A DNA stretch of 28,657 nucleotides from positions 1 through 28,657 of the forward strand of contig QBLP01000014.1 in assembly GCA_003070825.1 (NCBI GenBank). The letters are read 5' to 3'. The notes below the pieces were generated by a model. That model was not told the DNA's origin. It worked only from the letters and a program-made list of their open reading frames with translations, and did not search any database. Shown one piece after another: positions 22,222 through 28,657 of the stretch. Both the position numbers and the translations under genes were made by a program. The stretch is from Halanaerobium sp. (lineage in GTDB: Bacteria; Bacillota; Halanaerobiia; Halanaerobiales; Halanaerobiaceae). Numbering within the stretch: the first letter of the stretch is position 1; every line of letters begins with the position of its first letter.

Positions 22222-23088
22222 ATGAAGGATAAAATATCTATGTTTTTTTACAATATAATAAGATTTTTGCTGATTCATCTTCCACCAGTAACCGGTCGAT
22301 ATTTAGGTAGAGCAGTGGCTAAATTAGCATATCTATTAACCTCTAAACGCCGAAAAATTGTGGTTTCTAATTTAAAAAAAGCGTTAGCTTTAAATGATCA
22401 GGAAGCAAAATCTCTGCTTAAAGAAGTCTATTTAAATTTGGGTTATAATTTTACCGAATTTTTAAAGCAGGATACTTTCAGCAGAGAAGATATAGAAGAA
22501 ATGGTTGAATTTACGGGTCTAGAATATCTAGAGGCGGCAGCAGCTGAAGGAAATGGTGTTATCCTGTATACCGGTCATTTTGGCAACTGGGAATTACTGG
22601 GGGCTATTCTGGATAAAAAAGGATATTCAATTGATGCTATTGCTAGAGAGCAAAATAACTCACTTTTTGATAAAAAAATTAATCAGATTAGAGAAAATAG
22701 TGGAGTAGGTGTTATTCCCAAAGGTCTTGCCGTGCGTAAGGTTTTTAAAAGTTTAAAGCAAAATAAGGTAGTGGCTTTTTTAGGGGATCAGGATGCCCGG
22801 GGACGGGGCTGGAAACTTAAATTTTTCGAAAGAGATGCTTCAACTTATACTGGAGCAGTTGAATTTGCACAGCGGACAGGGGCTGTAATTGTACCTGTTT
22901 TTTTACACCGCCGCGGCTGGTTAAAACATGAACTTATAGCTTATCCACTCAGAAAGATCGGTAAAGATCTTTCTGAGGCTGAATTAAAGAAAGAACTGCA
23001 GGCTTTAGTTAAAATTACAGAAGATGAAATTAAAAAAGCGCCGGCTAATTGGATGTGGCTGCACAAACGCTGGAAGACATACAGTTAA
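22222..23088 (+). CDS. lpxL: Lipid A late acyltransferase (LpxL/HtrB family)
   Basis: A 288-residue inner-membrane acyltransferase. It has an N-terminal hydrophobic stretch (about 5-25), the catalytic HxxxxE motif HFGNWE (H119, E124) and VVAFLGDQDARGRGWKLKFF, a family-typical acyl-binding segment. Members transfer a second acyl chain to Kdo2-lipid IVA using acyl-ACP (LpxL, laurate) or related donors (LpxM, LpxP). The residues do not let me tell which chain is added. Start ATG with AGAGG 6 bases upstream. It stands between the Kdo supply genes and waaA, whose product it would normally act on. Confidence 0.92.
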   Translation: MKDKISMFFYNIIRFLLIHLPPVTGRYLGRAVAKLAYLLTSKRRKIVVSNLKKALALNDQEAKSLLKEVYLNLGYNFTEFLKQDTFSREDIEEMVEFTGLEYLEAAAAEGNGVILYTGHFGNWELLGAILDKKGYSIDAIAREQNNSLFDKKINQIRENSGVGVIPKGLAVRKVFKSLKQNKVVAFLGDQDARGRGWKLKFFERDASTYTGAVEFAQRTGAVIVPVFLHRRGWLKHELIAYPLRKIGKDLSEAELKKELQALVKITEDEIKKAPANWMWLHKRWKTYS

Positions 23089-23130
23089 ATTTTGAGTAAT
23101 AAATTTTTTAGTGTTATGGAGGGGAGAAAT

Positions 23131-24447
23131 ATGTATTTTGTTTATAATTCATTATTATCTATTCTGACATTTTTTTTACTTCCCTATTATTATTTTAAGA
23201 GCAAAAAGAGTGGTGAAAAACTTAATTTAAGAGAGCGTTTTGCTTTTTATGATCAAAATTTAGATCTTTTATTTCCAGCACCACGGGTAATCTGGATTCA
23301 GGCTGCCTCTGCAGGAGAAACTCTTGCAGCTCAAAAATTAACAGCTGAGATTAGAAAAAAGCATCCGGAAGCAAGGATCATTTTTTCTACAATGACTGCC
23401 AGCGGTAAAAAATTAGCTAAAAAGAAAATTGAAGGTGCTGACTTAATTATTTATCTACCCTTTGATTTAAACTGGGTTGTCAAAAAGTCAGTTAAGACTT
23501 TTCAGCCTGATTTATTTATTATGATTGAGACTGAACTCTGGCCCAATTTAATCAGAGTTCTGGATAAACAGGGGGCAAAGATTATGCTGGCCAGCGGTCG
23601 AATCAGTGATGATTCTTTTGGTCAATATAAATTTCTGGGCTCACTTCTGGAAGATATGTTAGAGCGGGTTGATATTTTTAGTATGCAGCACCAGGAGGCT
23701 GCGGAAAAAATCAAAGAACTTGGGGCAGCAGAAGATCATGTTTGTATCAATGGCAACCTAAAATATGATATTGATCTGAATCTACCGACAAAAGAAGAAT
23801 ATTTTCAAAAACGAAAGCTTTTTAAAATCAAGGATCAGACAAAAGTACTGGCTGCCGGAAGTACTCATCAGGGTGAAGAAGAGATGATTATAGATCTTTA
23901 CCAGCAGCTTAAACCAGATTTTGAGAAGCTGAAGGTTTTACTTGCTCCCCGCTATGTTGAACGCAGGGAAGAACTTTTAGAACTCTGTCGGGAAAAGGGA
24001 ACTGCAGCGGTGCTCTATTCGGAACTTAAAAGAAATGAGATTCAGCTGGCAGAGGATACAGATGTAATTATTATTGACACTATGGGGGAACTGGCTCAGC
24101 TGTATTTTTATGCTGATTTAGTTTTCATTGGCGGTTCTCTAATTGATCGGGGCGGTCATAATGTCATTGAGGCTGCTGCCAGAGCAAAAGTTGTGTTATT
24201 TGGTCAGAGTATGTATAATTTTAAAGAGGAAAGAGATTTTCTTTTAGAAAATGAAGTAGCCTTTGAAATAGAAGATGCTGATGATTTTTTTGAAAAGACA
24301 TATCAGCTGCTGGCTAATGACCAGTATCGAAAGCAGAGAGCAGAAAAAGCAGCTGAATTAATTGATCAAAACCGGGGTGCAGTTAGAAAACAGCTGCAGC
24401 TGGTTGATGTGCTGTTAGAGCAGGGAGAAGATTATAATGCTGGATAA
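23131..24447 (+). CDS. waaA: Kdo transferase (3-deoxy-D-manno-octulosonic-acid transferase)
   Basis: 438 residues from ATG 23131, which has GGAGGGGAG directly upstream; a TTG at 23092 is in frame but lacks a site. It shows an N-terminal membrane anchor (YNSLLSILTFFLLPYYYF), the GT-B N-domain with IQAASAGE (catalytic Glu E63), FSTMTASGKK and a C-domain with GGSLIDRGGHNVIEAAARAK. WaaA (KdtA) adds Kdo from CMP-Kdo to lipid IVA on the inner face of the inner membrane. How many Kdo units it adds (1, 2 or more) cannot be told from sequence. It overlaps the next gene by 11 bases, so the core genes are probably coupled. Confidence 0.94.
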   Translation: MYFVYNSLLSILTFFLLPYYYFKSKKSGEKLNLRERFAFYDQNLDLLFPAPRVIWIQAASAGETLAAQKLTAEIRKKHPEARIIFSTMTASGKKLAKKKIEGADLIIYLPFDLNWVVKKSVKTFQPDLFIMIETELWPNLIRVLDKQGAKIMLASGRISDDSFGQYKFLGSLLEDMLERVDIFSMQHQEAAEKIKELGAAEDHVCINGNLKYDIDLNLPTKEEYFQKRKLFKIKDQTKVLAAGSTHQGEEEMIIDLYQQLKPDFEKLKVLLAPRYVERREELLELCREKGTAAVLYSELKRNEIQLAEDTDVIIIDTMGELAQLYFYADLVFIGGSLIDRGGHNVIEAAARAKVVLFGQSMYNFKEERDFLLENEVAFEIEDADDFFEKTYQLLANDQYRKQRAEKAAELIDQNRGAVRKQLQLVDVLLEQGEDYNAG

Positions 24448-25492
24448 AAAAGTAGAGAAAATTCTAATTACAAGATTAAGTGCTATTGGAGATGTGATCC
24501 ATGCTTTACCGGCTGCCTATGCTTTGCGACAGAAGTATCCGGAGGCTCAGATTGACTGGCTGGTAGAGGCTAAGGCTTTTCCACTTGTTGAATTAAATCC
24601 TTATCTGGATAATGTTATTCTGCTGCCGCGAAAGGAGTGGCGCGAGATGCTGAGTAATGATATAGTGGGAGCTGTTAAATCATTTTTTAATTTTTTTAAA
24701 AAGATGAAGCAGCAAAATTATGATTTAAACCTGGATCTGCACGGGTTATTTAAGAGTTCTTTAAGCGGATTTTTATCCAAACCGGGATTGAGGATGGGTC
24801 CTGCTGATGGGAGAGAGTTAAGCACTTTGTTTTATCAGGCCAGGGTTGAAATTCCGGATAAATCGATGCATAAAGTGGAAAGAAATCTGCATCTGGCTTC
24901 GGCTCTGGGTGCAGAAACTGAAGAAATTAATTACGGTTTGAAAATGACACCTGTGATTAAGAGCAGGGTGAGCCGTTTATTTGAAGCAGAAGATATTGAT
25001 CGAAATAAGAAACTGGTAGCAATTAACCCCTTTACAACCTGGGAATCTAAAAACTGGTTTTTGGAACGTTATTTTCAGGTAGCTAATGCGCTGATTAAGA
25101 CTGGTTATTATGTGATCTTTACCGGTGGTAGATCTGATAGAGAGGCTGTTGATAGTTTTATTGCTGTAGATGACAGCAGTTACAGCAATCTGGCTGGTAA
25201 AACTGACTTAGAAGAGTTGACTGAAATTTATAAACGAGCTGCTTTGTATATTGGTGGAGATACAGGACCAACTCATCTGGCAGCTGCGGTGGAACTTCCA
25301 GTTATTGCGTTGATGGGGCCAACTGATCCGAAGACCCACGGCCCATATGGTGAGGGGCATACTGTGATCCAGGATAATAGTCTGGAGTGTATTCGCTGCT
25401 GGGATGAACATTGCAGTCGGAAGCTGCAGTGCATGAAGTCGATAACTGTTGAACAGGTACTCAGGATTGCTAAAAAGAAATTAAATGATTAA
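24437..25492 (+). CDS. Glycosyltransferase family 9 (heptosyltransferase type), first copy
   Basis: 351 residues, GT9 fold. The N-domain begins with ILITRLSAIGDVIHALPAAYALR, as in WaaC/RfaC. The C-domain has FTGGRSDREAV and the sugar-nucleotide loop YIGGDTGPTHLAAAVELPVI, with GPTDPKTHGPYG. The end carries the GT9 cysteine cluster C-x2-C-x4-C-x5-CM. It most likely transfers a heptose from ADP-heptose to Kdo or to the first heptose of the core. The N-terminal type is nearest to WaaC (heptosyltransferase I). The start is ATG with AGGGAGA 8 bases before it, overlapping waaA by 11 bases. The heptose and donor genes (gmhA, hldE) are not in the window, so the donor is inferred. Confidence 0.9.
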   Translation: MLDKKVEKILITRLSAIGDVIHALPAAYALRQKYPEAQIDWLVEAKAFPLVELNPYLDNVILLPRKEWREMLSNDIVGAVKSFFNFFKKMKQQNYDLNLDLHGLFKSSLSGFLSKPGLRMGPADGRELSTLFYQARVEIPDKSMHKVERNLHLASALGAETEEINYGLKMTPVIKSRVSRLFEAEDIDRNKKLVAINPFTTWESKNWFLERYFQVANALIKTGYYVIFTGGRSDREAVDSFIAVDDSSYSNLAGKTDLEELTEIYKRAALYIGGDTGPTHLAAAVELPVIALMGPTDPKTHGPYGEGHTVIQDNSLECIRCWDEHCSRKLQCMKSITVEQVLRIAKKKLND

Positions 25493-25500
25493 GCGGAGTA

Positions 25501-25614
25501 GTTTTAGGTTAACAGCACAAATTTTAAAATATGATTATAGATATAAGTATTTGCTAAAAAGAAAATATATGATTAAAATATATCTAAACATAATTTGTGC
25601 TGTTAGCCTAAAAC
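25501..25614. repeat. 114-bp MITE-like inverted-repeat element between the GT9 genes
   Basis: 23-bp terminal inverted repeats, 25501-25523 and 25592-25614, match at 22 of 23 positions (the exception is a G-U pair). The ends read GTTTTAGG and CCTAAAAC. The AT-rich 68-bp middle holds near-direct repeats with ATATGATTA. No obvious target-site duplication is seen and no T run follows, so it is not a normal terminator. It starts 8 bases after the stop of the first GT9 gene. Confidence 0.65.
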
Positions 25615-25719
25615 ATTCAGCTAATATAAAAATCATTTAATTTCTTTTAAGATTATATTTAACCTGTTCAACTCTTATCTCAAAGTTGGATAGTATATTT
25701 TATACAGGGAATGGTTATT

Positions 25720-26781
25720 ATGGAAACTATCAAAAGAATAATAGTGGTTGATCTTTTATATCTGGGAGATTTATTATTTGCGCATCCATTTTTTGAAGGT
25801 TTAAGGCGGCTTTTTCCTGAGGCCAGGATTGACCTGGTAGCAAATAGTAATTTTGCAGAAATTATGAGAGTTAACCCCAATTTAGATCATGTTTACAGCT
25901 ACAATAAAAATTGGACTACTGCCCGCTCCTATAAATTTGCTAAAAAGTTGAAAATGAATAATTATCAGCTGGGAATTAATATTCACGGGAACTGGCGGAC
26001 TGCACTGCTTTTAAAATTAATTTCTACCGATAAAAGTATTGGTTATGGAGGTCAGGGTAGAGGTTTATTTTTAGATGAGGAAGTTGAAAAAGATATTTCT
26101 TCTCATATGATAGAATTTTATCTTAAATTTTTAAATCAGCTGCAGCAGAGCCAGCTGCTTGAGGAATATTTTAAGGATAAAAATATAGAAGTTAAAGATA
26201 ATCAGGCAGCTTATCCAGTTTTAAGAGTTGATCAAACTCATATTCAGAAAGCTGATAAAAAGCTGGCAGCTCTTGGTTTAGAAAGTGAATTTATAGTTTT
26301 AAATACAGGCGGCAGCTGGAAAACAAAACGCTGGCCGGAGGAATATTTTTCTGAAATAGCAGACCATCTTGTCGAAAAGGGCTTTAAAATACTTTTTGTT
26401 GGCAGCCCTTCTGATACAGAAAGAGTAAATTATATTTGCAATAAGATAGAAAATAAAGAGCTGATTTATAATTTAAGTGGTAAGACCTCTTTATTAGAAC
26501 TGGCGGCTGTTTTAAAAAAATCTGAGCTGGTAATCAGCGGTGATACTGGACCGGTTCATGTAGCTGCTGCAGTGGGAACAAATACAGCTGCTATTTTTGG
26601 TCCTTCTGATGAAGAAAAGTATGCTCCTAGAGGTCAGGGAAATAATATTTTATTTAAGAATGTTGATTTAAACTGCCGCCCCTGTGGAGAACATGAATGT
26701 CCACTTGAACATTTTAAGTGTATGAGAGAGTTGAAGCCTGGAATGATAGTTGATAGAATTAAAGCTGAGGGAATGATTTGA
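25720..26781 (+). CDS. Glycosyltransferase family 9 (heptosyltransferase type), second copy
   Basis: 353 residues from ATG 25720 (AGGGA 9 bases upstream; the ATG at 25711 abuts that site). GT9 features: IIVVDLLYLGDLLFAHPFFEGLRRLFP at the N-terminus, LNTGGSWKTKRWPEEYFSEIA and VISGDTGPVHVAAAVGT in the C-domain. The end has a cysteine-rich tail, C-x2-C-x4-C-x8-CM. It is clearly diverged from the first GT9 copy (the basic RLSAIGDV start becomes VDLLYLGDL), so it is not a recent duplicate. It probably adds the next heptose of the core; donor and acceptor are inferred. A 227-base gap with the MITE-like element separates it from the first copy. Confidence 0.88.
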   Translation: METIKRIIVVDLLYLGDLLFAHPFFEGLRRLFPEARIDLVANSNFAEIMRVNPNLDHVYSYNKNWTTARSYKFAKKLKMNNYQLGINIHGNWRTALLLKLISTDKSIGYGGQGRGLFLDEEVEKDISSHMIEFYLKFLNQLQQSQLLEEYFKDKNIEVKDNQAAYPVLRVDQTHIQKADKKLAALGLESEFIVLNTGGSWKTKRWPEEYFSEIADHLVEKGFKILFVGSPSDTERVNYICNKIENKELIYNLSGKTSLLELAAVLKKSELVISGDTGPVHVAAAVGTNTAAIFGPSDEEKYAPRGQGNNILFKNVDLNCRPCGEHECPLEHFKCMRELKPGMIVDRIKAEGMI

Positions 26782-27533
26782 TGAATGAGCTAAGTGCTTT
26801 AGTCTTAACCTATAATGAAGAATCTAATATCGCTGAGTGTTTAAAAAGTATTAGCTGGATTGAGCAGATTGTAGTGGTTGATTCTTTTAGCGAAGATCAA
26901 ACAGAGGAAATATGTCGGCAGTATGATAATGTTGATTTTTATGAAAATAAATTTAAAGACTTTGCTTCACAAAGGAATTTTGGCCTGGATAAAATTGAGT
27001 CTGAGTGGGTATTTGTGATTGATGCAGATGAAAGAGTTACTGAGGAGTTAAGAGATGAAATAATAGAGACTTTGAACCAACCTGAAGCTGAAGGATATGA
27101 GATTGCACGTAAAAATTATTTTTTAGGTAAGTGGATCAAATACTGCGGCTGGTATCCAGATTATACTTTAAGATTATTTAAAAGCAAATATAAATATTCT
27201 GGTTTAGTACATGAATCCCCTCAAATAAACGGTAAGATTAAGAAGTTAGAAAATGATTTTATTCATTATACATATAAAGATCTGGCAAGTTATGCAGCTA
27301 AAATGAATCAATATACTACCCTTGATGCAGAGAAAAAATATAGGGCTGGGAAAACAGTTAGTATATCTTATATTTTATTAAGGCCCTTTTTAGAGTTTAT
27401 AAAAAAATATTTATTAAAAAAAGGGTTTTTATTGGGTAGTCAGGGATTGATTTTATCTGCATTATCAGCTTATTATCAATTTTTGAAAGCAATTAAACTC
27501 TGGGAGTTAAATAATTTTGGGGATGAAAATTAA
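26781..27533 (+). CDS. Glycosyltransferase family 2 (LPS core type, WaaE/KdtX-like)
   Basis: 250 residues from ATG 26781, which overlaps the previous stop (TGATG); GAGGGA is 8 bases upstream. The GT-A fold starts with LSALVLTYNEESNIAECLKSI. The DADER (near residues 80-84) holds the metal-binding DXD-like acid pair, with RNYFLGKWIKYCGWYPDYTLRLF typical of WaaE/LgtF-type LPS beta-glucosyltransferases. Near the C-terminus (ISYILLRPFLEFIKKYLLKKG) there is an amphipathic or membrane-peripheral stretch. It would add a hexose, probably glucose, to the heptose core on the cytoplasmic face of the inner membrane. The exact sugar is not determined by sequence. Confidence 0.88.
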   Translation: MNELSALVLTYNEESNIAECLKSISWIEQIVVVDSFSEDQTEEICRQYDNVDFYENKFKDFASQRNFGLDKIESEWVFVIDADERVTEELRDEIIETLNQPEAEGYEIARKNYFLGKWIKYCGWYPDYTLRLFKSKYKYSGLVHESPQINGKIKKLENDFIHYTYKDLASYAAKMNQYTTLDAEKKYRAGKTVSISYILLRPFLEFIKKYLLKKGFLLGSQGLILSALSAYYQFLKAIKLWELNNFGDEN

Positions 27534-28636
27534 TGAAAAATATAGTTTTTCTAAACAGCTGTCCTGTCTGGGGTGGAGGAGAAAAGTGGACTTTTACTAC
27601 AGCAAAAGTTTTGGCTGAAGATCCTGAGTTTAATGTTCATATAGCGGCCAGAAAGAACACAGAATTGTATAAAAGAGCTAAAGAAGCTGGGCTTAAAACT
27701 GAAGCAGTTGAAGTTAAAAGTGGAATTACAGTTTTAAATCCTTTTAAGGCAAAAAAATTTATAAACTTTCTAAAAGATAAAAAGATTGATATAATGTTTT
27801 TAAATATGTCTCAGGACTTAAAGTTTGGTGGAGTTACCGGTAAAATAGCTGGTTTAGATAAGATTATTTATCGGCGGGGAAGTGCTATTCCTATCAAAGA
27901 TAGATTTTATAATAAATTTTTACTCAAAGACTGTGCTACTGACATTATTGCTAATTCTAAGGCTACTAAAGAGACTATTTTAAGGCATACCTCTCAGTGG
28001 TTGGATGAAGAAAAAATTAAAATAATATATAACGGAATTGATCTTGAGAAGATTGATCAGGGCTTAGAGAATCCAATTGATTTGAATCAAGAATTTGGAA
28101 TTGGTAATGATAGATTTATTATAGGTAATATTGGGCGTTTGAATTATCAAAAAGGCCATGAATTTTTAATTGAAGCTGTTGAATTATTAAAAAAAGAAAG
28201 AGATGATTTTGTTGTCTTAATAATTGGTGATGGAGAAAGAGAAGCAGAAATCAAGAATTTAGTTAGTGATAAAGGTTTGGGTGACTACATAATTTTTACT
28301 GGTTTTAGAGATGATGTTTATAATTTATTACCTGGGCTTGATTTTTTAGTTCATACAGCCCGTTGGGAAGGTTTTGGCTTTGTTATAGCTGAGGTTATGG
28401 CAGCAGGACTTCCGGTTGTAAGCACTGATGTCAGTAATATTTCTGAAATTGTTATAGATGGAGAAACGGGATATTTAGCTGAAGCTGGGAATCCAGAGGA
28501 TATAAAGAATAAAGTGTTAAAGATAATGGGAAATGATAAGGATGGATTTGGAAAAAAGGGAAGAAAAGTTATTAAAGATAAATTTACTTTAGATAAAATG
28601 ATAAAAAATATAGAAAAATTTCTGGAGGATAGTTAA
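27533..28636 (+). CDS. Glycosyltransferase family 4 (GT-B)
   Basis: 367 residues. The N-terminal NSCPVWGGGEKWTFTTAKVLAED is the acceptor-side glycine loop. The C-domain contains IGNIGRLNYQKGHEFLIEAVELL, VLIIGDGEREAEIK and EGFGFVIAEVMAAGLPVVSTDV, the EX7E motif that binds the donor nucleotide. The family uses NDP-hexoses and keeps the anomeric configuration. Its ATG overlaps the previous stop (TAATG), so it is coupled to the GT2 gene, and it probably extends the outer core. AT content and lysine use are higher here than in the lipid A genes, common for outer-core genes, which vary more. The sugar is unknown. Confidence 0.9.
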   Translation: MKNIVFLNSCPVWGGGEKWTFTTAKVLAEDPEFNVHIAARKNTELYKRAKEAGLKTEAVEVKSGITVLNPFKAKKFINFLKDKKIDIMFLNMSQDLKFGGVTGKIAGLDKIIYRRGSAIPIKDRFYNKFLLKDCATDIIANSKATKETILRHTSQWLDEEKIKIIYNGIDLEKIDQGLENPIDLNQEFGIGNDRFIIGNIGRLNYQKGHEFLIEAVELLKKERDDFVVLIIGDGEREAEIKNLVSDKGLGDYIIFTGFRDDVYNLLPGLDFLVHTARWEGFGFVIAEVMAAGLPVVSTDVSNISEIVIDGETGYLAEAGNPEDIKNKVLKIMGNDKDGFGKKGRKVIKDKFTLDKMIKNIEKFLEDS

Positions 28637-28657
28637 TGAATAAGGATAGAATGGTAG
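28636..28657 (+). CDS. Start of the next gene in the LPS operon (partial, runs off the window)
   Basis: ATG at 28636 overlaps the preceding TAA and has GGAGG at 28624-28628, 7 bases upstream. Seven codons are visible (MNKDRMV). The product cannot be identified; by position it is likely another glycosyltransferase or LPS/polysaccharide gene. Confidence 0.6.

Noticed and set aside
25501..25614. Reading the 25.5 kb inverted repeat as a terminator
   Set aside because: The arms are long, the loop is 68 bases and no T run follows the right arm.

Overview
The window is AT-rich, with essentially all genes on the + strand, short intergenic gaps and strong Shine-Dalgarno sites. It pairs Firmicutes-type features (low GC, PsuK/PsuG, a HutP-family protein, clostridial-type rubrerythrin plus superoxide reductase) with a full Gram-negative lipid A/Kdo/core-LPS gene set. 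That pairing, with acidic, glutamate-rich proteins, fits a diderm anaerobic Firmicute such as a member of the Halanaerobiales (a Halanaerobium-like halophile). This taxon is inferred from gene content; I could not run a search.

Layout. 1-2250: cold-shock protein and the GTPase TypA/BipA, each with its own terminator. 2280-3551: an oxygen-defence pair, rubrerythrin and a one-domain superoxide reductase, which share an identical 12-nt leader motif. 3573-5708: pseudouridine catabolism, a PfkB-type kinase (with an upstream winged-helix coding remnant that has no visible start) and PsuG. 5646-5763: a 118-bp inverted-repeat element that encloses the psuG terminator. 5776-9208: a peptide-type ABC importer with two permeases and a solute-binding protein whose C-terminus is missing; no ATPase genes follow. 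9209-9519: largely featureless spacer. 9520-10419: a secreted protein of unknown function. 10493-12051: a REP-like palindrome, then glucose-6-phosphate isomerase. 12128-15283: a membrane pseudokinase-like protein coupled to NAD synthetase, then an orphan BtuF/FepB-like binding protein.

15381-28657: a long LPS cluster. It opens with a HutP-family RNA-binding protein whose 3' end overlaps an MsbA-type exporter gene, then a DUF374 acyltransferase, LpxK, KdsB, KdsA, KdsD, an LpxL-type acyltransferase, WaaA, two GT9 heptosyltransferase-family enzymes, a GT2, a GT4, and the first codons of another gene at the right edge. The genes supply Kdo (KdsD, KdsA, KdsB), finish lipid A (LpxK, WaaA, LpxL), flip it across the inner membrane (MsbA) and extend the core (the glycosyltransferases). 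A 114-bp MITE-like inverted-repeat element separates the two GT9 genes. No KdsC phosphatase lies in the cluster.

The best candidates for something undescribed are the HutP homologue fused by overlap to the LPS exporter gene, the one-pass membrane pseudokinase joined to nadE, the shared leader motif of the two oxygen-defence genes, and the two unrelated hairpin elements of about 115 bp.
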